Origin: Hydractinia symbiolongicarpus
Taxonomy: Eukaryota > Cnidaria > Hydrozoa > Anthoathecata > Hydractiniidae
DNA length: 64,000 bases
NCBI RefSeq assembly: GCF_029227915.1
Contig: NC_079888.1
Span: 19,446,001-19,510,000 of the forward strand
Direction of reading: 5' to 3'
Below the pieces are notes generated by a model, which saw nothing but the letters and a program-made list of their open reading frames with translations, was not told the origin of the DNA and searched no databases. This document shows positions 46,502 to 56,447 of this stretch, in pieces. The position numbers and the translations under genes are program-made. The number at the start of each line of letters is the position of its first letter. The stretch's first letter is position 1.

Positions 46502-46573
46502 GTTAATATACCCCGTCCAACCCATGCTAGCATCGAAAACGGACGTTAAGCCAAGAATGATGATGATGATGAG
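46502..46573 (+). mobile_element. Minimal RTE 3'-end insertion
   Basis: Only about 70 bp of the RTE 3' terminus (ATATACCCCGTCCAACCCA, GAAAACGGACGTTAAGCC) plus a (GATGAT)n tail. This is typical of extreme 5' truncation during target-primed reverse transcription. Confidence 0.7.
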
Positions 46574-47639
46574 TGATATACGTTTGCTAGCTAAAATGAA
46601 ATACTTCTGACTATCGCTTGAATAGTTTGCTTTATAGGAAAAATATATAAAAAATACATTGCAGAATATGTTTGTCGTAACATCCTCCTCCTTTATGATA
46701 TAACATTTAAATTCCCTAAAAAAATTTTGCACATGTGGGACATAGATTTAGACTGCACGAAAAACATTAAAAGAACAATTTTTTATTAAAATAATATTTC
46801 AGATTTTTTTATAAGTGAAAGGAGAATAACTTGCTGTAGAAATTTTCAAACTAAACAATCTTAACCTGCTGTATAACTTTCGAAACAACATAAAAAAATT
46901 CTTCTTGCATAATTTTCAAAACAGCACAAGAAAACTTTTCATGGAGCTAAACTGCAAGTTTTGCTTATGTTAATTGCGGTGACAGGCACACAGGTGACTT
47001 TAGAATTGTGGTTAATATACATTACGTTTACCTTAGTCATTGGAAATGTCATGTAGAGCCTAGCACAGTGGTTTCTACATATATCTTATATCTTAAAGAT
47101 TGCCAGAATTATTAGTCTTACTTTCCTGAAAAGGAACTGTACCCACGTCTTGATTATTAATGGTTGCATATAAAAACCCAACATTCCACACTACACAAGT
47201 TCTTCAGATGTACCTTACAGCTTACAGTTACCAACCCTCCCACTCTTTTTATAAATTGATTTTCTTCACCTATTTTTTCTTTGTTTATGTCATCAACACG
47301 CCTACGAATGGTGGATGAGATACCAATTCAATTTATCACCGTGGTGCAATGGAATCGAGTCGAAATCGAAATATTATGAACGTCTCCAATGCAACTAAAG
47401 ACAACCGCATCACAATTGTTATGTGAGCACGCAGCACAACACAACCAGACAAATTGCTTCTGCCTCAAGGTTTCCCTGGCATTTCTTTTGGCTCATGTTA
47501 TGTCAGGGTTGTAGTCCAGAGGTAGAATCAACAAGTCTGTAAGGAGCCTCCAATTTAATTGGTGGGTGTGTTGGGCCTCCTTCATCAGCCGTTTAGGCAA
47601 GTAATGTGTTGATAGTGTAGTCATCATGTGAATAAGAAA
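46574..47639. other. No gene recognised
   Basis: Mostly non-repetitive AT-rich DNA. A short plus-strand frame around 47310-47380 (MVDEIPIQFITVVQ) is open but lacks clear splice signals. I see no RNA gene. Confidence 0.4.
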
Positions 47640-47960
47640 CATGCCCCTGACACTCAGGGCATCTCTCATACACCTGACGCTTAGAGTATAAATAAAAACA
47701 TCAGTAATTAACATGTGCCTGACGCTCAGGACGGGCCAATGCACCTAAAGCTCAGGGCATCTCTAGTGTAGTCATTATGTGAATTGGAAATATGCGCCTG
47801 ATGCTCAGGCCATGTTGAAGCCCCTGACGCTCAGGGCATCTCTCATATACCTGACACTCAGGGAAGAAAATACCCCAATTAGCATGTGCCTGACGCTCAG
47901 GACATGTCGATGCATCTGACGCTCAGGACATGTCGATGCATCTGACGCTCAATGCATCTT
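47640..47960. repeat. Array of CCTGACGCTCAGG near-palindromes
   Basis: About ten copies of a 13-bp imperfect palindrome (CCTGA-CGC-TCAGG with variants CACTCAGG, TGCTCAGG, AGCTCAGG). They are followed by GGCATCTCTCATA or ACATGTCGATGCAT spacers and spaced irregularly at about 20-50 bp. Spacers recur, so this is a decayed minisatellite and not a CRISPR array. Confidence 0.75.
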
Positions 47961-49285
47961 ATCTGTCTCATATCTGTCAGGTTATGCATTATATATTTGT
48001 GCATATGACGAAGCACGAAGGAGGCACCTTCATTTCTACCCATTCCCCAAAAATTTCCATAAATAGTCTACGCATACTGAATGTGTTGTATCTATTCATT
48101 TCAATAGAAATACATTGTTTCTATCAATTTGTGTTATTATTCTGGAACCCAAAGCATAACTACTTAATTTGCTAATTCAAAAGAATAGAAGAAATTTATT
48201 ATTTTTTTTAAAGGGGGTGAATTATTAATTTATTTTTTTTGCAACAAAAAATATCTGAGTACGTGATTTGAAAATACATAGAAAATACGCTTGTCGTAAC
48301 ACCCTCCTCCGTTGTAGAGACAATTATTGAAGAATTACGAATCACATGCCTTGACAACATAGAAACACTTCTGGGCATGTAAAGTGTTGCACACCTAGCC
48401 TCTTCATTGACTAGGCTGCCAAAACAGGACTGGATATCATGTTTTTAAGTTGTGGTAGAACGAGGTGGAGGAGAGTCGGAGTAAATGGATAATTACTTTC
48501 ATGCACAAAGACTTGTATTTTAAAATTATGCTGCTAATGTTACGTTAAATTTTGTTGAAAAGAAAAGGTCGCAATAAAATGTTCAAAAGAATAATAACGT
48601 CTTTTAAACAAAAAACAAGCACATGAAAATTTTTCAACAACAATAGTTTTGTCCACGATTTCTTTCGCATAATGTTTCGTTGAAAAAAATTGTTTAAAAT
48701 AAAATGTTAAGAAAAATATTTTTTTTAAAACGCAATAAAGTTAAAAAACATGCACAAAAACATTTAAAAAAAAACAATATTATTTGCGCGATTCGTTTTA
48801 ATCTTTTGCGTAGTTACCAAATCATTAAATTTCATTACTTAAGCTTATACCTAAGGAGATTTTATTTTCAATAAGTTTTAATAATAAAACTTGCTTGCAG
48901 TTATGAGAAAATAATTACAGTATTGTTTTATTACGAAGCTTTTGTTATATCACTCGCAACATGGTTCTCGCAATGATCATTAAAGTAACTACGATAAACA
49001 AAGATTAAAGGGCTTCCGACTTGCATGAAAAGGTGTTGTATAGCACATAATGCGGAAGCTTACATTCAGACATTTGGATATTAGTAGCTGAGTATACTAA
49101 CTATGACATCCTAACTATTCCATATCTTTTCAACCGGGGTGCTGGAAATACTATTCTTTTTTTTAAAATGTAGTGGTCAAACTAACAATGAAAGAGCAGC
49201 GGTGATTCTGCTAAAATTTACATTTTTCGAGAAATCAGGGGAAAACTTTTTCTACCTCCTAATTTAGATATATGTCACCTAATTA
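47961..49285. other. No gene recognised
   Basis: AT-rich DNA with short open frames only. I find no exon with convincing splice sites and no repeat shared with the rest of the window. Confidence 0.4.
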
Positions 49286-49367
49286 AGCTGTATGATACAG
49301 CTTATTCAAAGAAAAAAAATCCTCTTAATTATGCTAGCTAGCTATACAGCTTAATTAAGAGGATTTT
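49286..49367. other. Two adjacent hairpins beside the 3.44-kb TIR element
   Basis: TAAGCTGTAT-G-ATACAGCTTA near 49286-49306, then a perfect 16-bp inverted repeat AAAATCCTCTTAATTA (49316-49331) with its complement at 49352-49367 around a 20-nt loop. Possibly a small MITE or cruciform that served as insertion context. Confidence 0.6.
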
Positions 49368-49394
49368 CCTGACTGCCATTTCTCACTTCCAGAA

Positions 49395-52300
49395 GGCTAA
49401 AGTAAAGCTAGCCGTACCTAACAGCCGCACCTTAGCCGTACCTTAGCCGTACCCTAGCCGTACTTAAGAAAATTCGTAATTAGCAGCTCTGTGTAAGACC
49501 ACTTGCTTCTAAGCTTAAAATTAGTAGTTAATGTATACCAAAGTTAAATTGTCTAACTTTTATTTCGTCTTTTAGGTGAATATCCATGCCGATAAATATG
49601 ATGCAAAATGGAGCACTCCATCGTCAAGCCCCAGTAACCCCTAGGGAATCCTCAATGATGAAATACCGATAATAATATATCTTACATGTATTATAATTTT
49701 TATAAAATGATTTTAATACAAATACAAAAGAGATTTTTAAAATCGAATGTATGAAAACTTTAGTAAAGTAAGATTGAACATTATTACGCTGCGGACGATA
49801 TTAGGTTAGGTTCCCGTAATAGCTGTACAGCTAGCGCTAAAAGTGACTAGAGCTGGCTATATTTAAATACGGTTGCCAAAATAAGGTACGGCTAGATAAT
49901 ATTAAGGTACGGCTGGGTCTTATCATATAAGAAACAATTTCAAATGCTAAAAACGTTCAATAAAAACGAAATTATGTTAGGTACGGCTAGCCAAAATAAG
50001 GTACGGCTGGACAATATTAACGTACGGCTGGGTCCTACCGTATAAAAGAAACATCTTCAAATGCTACAAATGTTCCATAAAAACGAAATTAGGTTAGGTA
50101 CGGCTAGTTGAAATAAGGTACGGCTGGATTTGATTATATAAGAAACAACTTTAAATGCTTAAAAAATTTAATATAAACGAAAAACAATAAGTACGTAGAA
50201 GAAGTAGAGTTTACGGGAAAGTAAAGTGCGGGCGAGGTTAAGAAAAAAATTGTATGCAATAAGCTCTACTAGGTTGGCTCCACATTGTTTTCTGCACAGG
50301 AAAATAAAAAAATGCTACTTTGAAAGTAATGCGGTAAATCTTCCGTCTAACTGAGGTATAGACTGTGAATGTCTGAATAAGGAGTAGAATTAACGTTTTC
50401 GCCAGTTGAAGAACACACGCGTTTTTATTCGTTGGATGTTATAGTTAATGGAACTTTTTATATAAAACAAAGGAACTTTTAAAAAAATGTAATATTCGTT
50501 GTTGTTTATGAGTGCATGTTATTTTAATGATGAAAAACGATAAGAAAAAGGAAGAACCTAAAAAAGCTGCGAAAGAATGTGTTAGTAAAGTTTTTTGATT
50601 TTTAATTTTGATTGTGTTAACTGTGTCCCGATTTAATTCAGCATATACACTCTTTATAAAAACAATTTTTTATAAGAACAATAAGGTTAAGAACGAAATA
50701 AGAACTATACTCAGGGGCAAAATTTTACTGATTTTTCTAAAAACAACAACAAACATAAAGAAATATTTCTTGACAGAATTAAAAAGGGGAATGCGCTAAC
50801 ACATTAACAAATAAGATGAAAAATAATAACCAAAAGAATCCAAGTCTAGGTGGTTCTTACAAAAAAAACTGTCACTTCATTCCTCACACACTCTTTTTTT
50901 CTATTACGAGAGCAAAATATACACTACTGTTTTCTATTTTCAACACCTAAAAATGCATTATGTTGTTTTACGGCTTTACATGCGTACACGTTCGTTCTAG
51001 TGAAATGATTTAAAGCAGTAGGAGATGTTTTTTGAAAAGCATAAATATAATTTCTTCTTATTTTCTATTTCAGGTGTGAAATTTGTAAAACTTATTCATT
51101 TTGCAAATGTTCTTTATTTACAAAGGACAGGGATCTATTCAAAAGATACATTTTTTTTGTTGAATTGAAAAAATCGGGAAATGAAACATCTCAATCTGAT
51201 CAAACACATGCTATTTGTTGCGAAGTACTATTCGGTCTTCTTAACCAAAGAAACATCCTGACTTATCCATATAAGTTTCGGCAATTGCTTTTGGTAGCTC
51301 AATGTTTGATTGCAATTGATTTGGAGAATACGGATGGTTGTTTACGACAGATTAAAGCCTTTTTAGAGTCCCGTTTCTCATATTTAAAGCTGATCACGCT
51401 GGACAGCCATCCCGGCTCGCATTTTTCGTGCCTTGTTGCATCAGACGAAACACTTTTTGTAAAGGAGATTGCAACAAACAAAGTAGTTAAAGACATGCAA
51501 CGTCTTTTTCAAAATGATATCAAAATGATTCTGAAAATATATGTAAGCATGTTTTGAAATTTATTTGTTCTAAAGCGTCCTTTATACGTTCTTACTGTTG
51601 TGCAACAGTCAATGATGAAACCTTCGATAAAAGCATCGCCACTATCATCAGAAGTCCACAATATCGAAGTAATATGGAGAGAATGTCATTAGCAGCGTCA
51701 AGGAAGGAAGCCCTGGCCAATTGTTACCCAGTATTTTTTTGAATTGTTTGAGAATTGGGTTAAGAGTCACACTGACTGACTATAAACAGAACTGGCCTGT
51801 ATCTATCCCTGCTACCTCTAAATCACTCTTTACGACCTTTGATTTTATTGACATCTTTCTTTTACAGTTGTTAGCGTTTCGATATATTGCATCAAGATCA
51901 GATAGATCTATTACAGATTTGGTCGTAGAAATGGAAACGTTAGAGAATGTAAGCAATCAATCTGACACTGATAGAGATATTTATTAAAATATAGTCTTAT
52001 ATTATCCTGTTTGTGTTTGTTAAAACATCTCGTTTCTTAGGTAATATTTTTTATATTTTCAGCTATACAATTTATTTTACTTTAAATAGATGTGCAGCCT
52101 TACTTTCATTTTGATCAATGGTAGCCGTACCTAATCGAATTATTTTTTATAGAACAATTTTAGCATTTGAAGGTGTTTCTTTATACGATAGGACCTAGCC
52201 GTACCTTAATATTTTCCAGCCGTACCTTATTTTAGCTAGCCGTACCTAACCTAATTTCGTTTTTATGGAACATTTGTAGCATTTGAAGATGTTTCTTATA

Positions 52301-52834
52301 CGATAGGGCCTAGCTGTACCTTAATATTGTCCAGCCGTACTTTATTTTAGCTAGCCGTACTTAACTTAATTTCGTTTTTATTGTACGTATTTAAGCCTTT
52401 AAAGTTGTTTCTTATATGATAGGACCCAACCGTAAAATATATGTTGTCTTATAATTTTCATATTTTTCCTTTCTTTTCCTAACCTACCCCTTTATTTTAC
52501 TTTACTTGATAAGTCGCATTGAAGTTCACCGCTCGTACTAACCACCTTTTTATTGCCAGCGGTACTTAAATTGTTGATTTGGGAAACACCTTCCTGCGCT
52601 CTCCCCCGTTTGGTTTCTATATGAGCAACATGTTTCGTTAACATTTTTTGTATTTTGCGGGTTCATTGGCGATTGAGAAACAGAAATTTAGTGACACAAC
52701 AAATTTACCACTACGATTAGCTCAGTTTTTTCCATTAAAATACATTACCTCACCTTAAAAAGAAAAGTGTAGTTACGTACGGCTAAGGTACGGCTTAGGT
52801 ACGGCTTTTAGGTACGGCTAGCTTTACCTAAGCT
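49395..52834 (+). mobile_element. 3.44-kb DNA transposon with TIRs and subterminal GCCGTACC repeats
   Basis: The ends are inverted (RGCTWARGTAAAGC then TAGCCGTACCTAA on both sides) and flanked by the direct repeat CCAGAA at 49389-49394 and 52835-52840, a likely target-site duplication of 6 bp (7 if the next G is counted). Many GCCGTACC units in one orientation fill about 49413-50130. The complement fills about 52120-52830, including a longer shared unit with AAAAACGAAATTAGGTTAGG. A multi-exon ORF lies between. The superfamily is not recognised; no DDE motif could be identified with confidence. Confidence 0.75.
51074..51987 (+). pseudogene. Protein-coding gene inside the TIR element, interrupted by a stop
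   Basis: Proposed exons: 51074-51542, 51609-51758 and 51868-51987 (stop TAA at 51985). The first begins after TTTCAG with CEICKTYSFCKC, a C-x2-C-x5-C-x-C cluster that may bind zinc, then runs about 150 residues of mixed helical sequence. The second holds an in-frame TAG at 51690, after which the frame stays open (RQGRKPWPIVTQYFFELFENW). The third encodes an acidic C-terminus. A possible first exon with a Lys-rich start lies at about 50528 (ATGATGAAAAACGATAAG), but its junction phase does not fit. It may be a transposase or a passenger; I do not recognise it. Confidence 0.45.
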
Positions 52835-52840
52835 CCAGAA

Positions 52841-53557
52841 GATTAGCCTGGCAGGTCTTAAGACACGGCGTGTTCCAAGCTGCTAGCTATATATAGCTAT
52901 AGCTAAAATACAAAAAGTACATTGGACTATTTGCGTATGTATAAATATCAGATATAGAACTATAAAGCGTTGCTTACCTCTAACTCATATCACATTATAT
53001 CACGCGTGTAAACTTTCGTTTCTTCCCGTCCTTTGATCTTTAAATTGTGTTTGGTATTTTAATGTATGACTTTTTATAGGATGCATTAAGTCTAAAAACT
53101 ACCTAAGTGCAATTTGCGGACCAAATCCCTTCGCTGTATGTTTTTAACGGATTTTTTTCTCAAAGAGAATCCAAGTGTTTTTAATTTTTACCTAAAATTT
53201 GTAAAATCGTTGATCTGCTCTGGATACAGTCTGCAATAAAGTGTTGCTTTGGGGCTTTTTAAATTGACATAGCGGTCCGCGGCTTGCGGTCTGCATTATG
53301 TCCAACTAGTGTAAAGCTTCGTGTCTGTGCTGCCATCTTTTAACCAACTTGCCTTTTCCTGGAAGAAGGCCGCAAAAGTGAAAGCGATTCTCAAGCAGGT
53401 GGGTTTTTCTTTATTTTGAGGATTGCACAAAACCTCCAGATAGCTATATACACTTTTGCTAATTGAAATTATGTTTTATTTTTATTGGTAGGACGGACAT
53501 CACAAATATTTGGTGTAGAGTTAATTCAGTTCTATAAATAGGACTTGTCTGTGAATG
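52841..53557. other. No gene recognised
   Basis: Spacer between the TIR element and the SINE pair. It includes a possible exon end near 53360-53398 (GCCGCAAAAGTGAAAGCG...CAG before GTGGGT) that could be a 5' UTR exon of a plus-strand gene. This is unsupported otherwise. Confidence 0.3.
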
Positions 53558-53907
53558 AGATAGATAGAGATGTGCATATTTTACATGGCTAGCCTCACAA
53601 ATATCGAGGGATATACCCTGTCTATTATTTCCAGGAGGGGCCATGGCGTAGATGAAGAGTCCTAGAGTATTTAATGCTCATTTTGAGCTACGCAGACCCA
53701 ATTAGAGCCCGCGCTCTACTAGACAACTCCCGGCAACATCCAACGGCCCACACAGTGTGCCATCTCCCCAATTTCCCTCACATGGCTTGGGTTAACCCAG
53801 GGCTATGGTAACATTCACTCGCCCATATTGAATCGCCGTCAAGAGGAATCGAACCCCGGTCTCCCGCACAGAGTACGAGAGCTATAACCACTAATCTACG
53901 GCGCCAC
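53558..53907 (-). mobile_element. tRNA-derived SINE, family 2 (minus copy)
   Basis: On the minus strand: GGCGCCGTAGATTAGTGG (A-box-like), GGGTTCGATTCC-type B box, a body of about 260 bp including ATTTCCAGGAGGGGCC (plus strand), then a short (TCTA)n tail. It is highly similar to the inverted copy at 54427-54786. Confidence 0.8.
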
Positions 53908-54426
53908 CAAATAAAAACTCGAAAATTCAAAAAGGAGCAACTTTGGAATCGACACTGTCTTTTTCCATTGATATTATTGAGTGGTTGCGTTTCTGCATGT
54001 TTTTTTGCTATTTGATAGCTGTGTGGCTTCGTGCAATTTAGTATAGACCATTTTCCGGTGACATAGTTGTTAAGATTTCACTTTCAGTTGAGCCTTCGAA
54101 AAAGCTATCCAGCTATAAATGCGCGACATTACACTTATTCTACATTTCCTGATAACTTGCACACCTTGTTTAATTGGAGCTTCCAGTGCACCATTTTAAA
54201 CTAGTTCTCAGAAATTATATAACTCTGAGTTATATAATTGCTGAAAGACTGTGGTTGTTTTGAGGTGTGAATGAGAAATGTTTTGACTCCAGAAAATATA
54301 TTAGGTAGCTAAGATTTACAAGATTCTCTTTAATACTCTGCAGAGCAAGGCATCGTATAGCTATATGTATATGAGGTATTACTTTGTACATGTTTAATAC
54401 ACGGACGTGTACACTTTTAAAGTTCA

Positions 54427-54786
54427 TGGCGCCGTAGATTAGTGGTTATAGCTCTCGTACTCTGTGCGGGAGACCGGGGTTCGATTCCTCTTGACTGCGA
54501 TTCAACATGGGTGAGTGAATGTTACCATAGCCCCGGGTTAACCCAAGCCATGTGAGGGAAATTGGGAAGATGGCACACTGTGTGGGCCGTTGGATGTTGC
54601 CGGGAGTTGTCTAGTAGAGCGCGGGCTCTAATTGGGTCTGCGTAGCTCAAAATGAGCATTAAATACTCTAGGACTCTCCATCTACGCCATGGCCCCTCCT
54701 GGAAATAATAGACAGGGTATATCCCTTGATATTTGTGAGGCTAGCCATGTAAAATATGCACATCTATCTATCTATCTATCTATCTC
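54427..54786 (+). mobile_element. tRNA-derived SINE, family 2 (plus copy)
   Basis: The same element in the other orientation, about 520 bp away, ending with (ATCT)n. Near-identity over about 350 bp suggests both insertions are fairly recent. Together they could form a long hairpin if co-transcribed. Confidence 0.85.
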
Positions 54787-56325
54787 TAAACGGGAAGTCT
54801 TTTTTGCTAAATTCTGTGTTAACCAAGAAATAGATTTGCGTGTTAGGTTCTCTTAACCTTTAGAGAAAGCAAATCACACTAGAAATTAAAAAAAGGTTGC
54901 AAAGCATTTTGCAAGTTGCAAGCAAAATTAAACTATCCAATACTTTGTCCCTAGCGCTTCTTGTTTCTTTAGCGCTAACATCTTTCGAAATACATCAAAA
55001 TTGAATATCATATAGAAGAACCCTGGGGACGAGGTAGGAAAATGAACGATCTGCAGAACAATTCGTTGCGCAAAAACAGTTTTTTTTGTGAATAGACTGC
55101 GCGATTATTTGATGTGCGTGGGATATTCTTTTCACATAAAAATACCGGCACTAGAAGCCACAGAATCTGCTGGAACGAATTTTGAAAACTCACGGGAAAC
55201 ATTTAAAACAAAAACAAGGGATGGCCAAGTCAATGGAATTGAAAGCACTGTTTTTCATCTCAAATAATTAAGGCTAATTCGGAAATAAAGAAAAAACTAA
55301 ACAATTTGGCAACTTTACTAATTTTATATGCAACGTTCCAACCATACCAACAGTTTCTAAATCTGACAAAATCATTTTAGAAGTGTTTATTTTTTCAGAA
55401 TTTGATTGATGCAAGGCCAAGGGAAATTAAATAAGTTTATTGTCCTAGACCCATTCAAAAACATATGCTTCTCATCATTCAGGTTTTTTTCAACCAACAT
55501 TAATGTAATCACCCAGAGGAAATTATAATGTTTCTTGTCTGTGTTTTAAAAGCTGAGTACACAAATACAATTACAAGTGCTAAACTTTGGCAATCATATT
55601 TTGCAATCAGACCCTTTTAAAAACTATGCTGAATCATGTCAATTATTAAATTCAGCACTAATAGAAAAGCACCTTGGATAGGATTCTTTGTTGGATGAAT
55701 AAAATGACTGACAAATGGTTTATCGTGAATAAAATAGTAATTTTTACACAAATAATTTAAAAAATAATGAACTTTTTTATGTGGGTTGTTCTCAAACACA
55801 CGTGGGCGGTGGAGAAACTGTGATGTAATTTCTCTTGGTCTATTATTCCTGAGAATATTCTAAAATATGAGGGTGTCAATAAGCTGTAAAGGGCGAGTTC
55901 GGGCAACTTTTCCAATTAAATTAGTGGTTGTCTTCCAAAACCGCCCACACTTTCCCGAACTTGCCTGGAGCATTTCCAAAATTCAATTCCTTGTAACATA
56001 CCTTGTGGACGATAGTTGTAAAAAGATGCTTCAAGAGAAAGGAGTTAATAAGCTTAAAAGTTATTTATCAAGTAAATTTTATCAAAAACCATCAAAAACA
56101 GTTCTTTTAAGAACTTTGCTACCGCATACTTTAGTTTATGGTCTATGCGGGTTTTTTTGGGTGAATACTTCAATTTTTTACTAAACGCTAAACTTGCCCA
56201 AAAACGCCTGCACGGTATGCGGCGTATGCAGCTTATCAGCACCCTTGTTCTAAAATTACAAGCAGTTTCGAAGATGCCCACGCCATTTAGAGGACGTGTG
56301 CGGCTTGGGCATCCTTGCAGTTCTG
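54787..56325. other. No confident gene; one open frame
   Basis: An open plus-strand frame (55867-56184) reads ISCKGRVRATFPIKLV... and continues in other frames to about 56330 (NAKLAQKRLHGMRRMQ). This looks like a decayed coding or repeat fragment, but I cannot identify it. Confidence 0.3.
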
Positions 56326-56447
56326 TTTAATGACAGTTTTAATGTTTTAATGTTGTTTTAAACCTTGTTCTCTGGGAGGGTGTACATTTAATGACAGTTT
56401 TAATGTTTTAATGTCGTTTTAAACCTTGTTCTCTGGGAGGGTGTACG
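56326..56447. repeat. Two tandem 61-bp units
   Basis: TTTAATGACAGTTTTAATG at 56326 recurs at 56387 with the following CTTGTTCTCTGGGAGGGTG almost unchanged. Confidence 0.9.

Noticed and set aside
47640-47960. CRISPR-like array
   Set aside because: Units are irregularly spaced, spacers recur and are short, and the DNA is clearly eukaryotic.
54427-54500. tRNA gene at GGCGCCGTAGATTAGTGG...GGTTCGATTCC
   Set aside because: It is a SINE head: a near-identical inverted copy with the same 350-bp body lies at 53558-53907.
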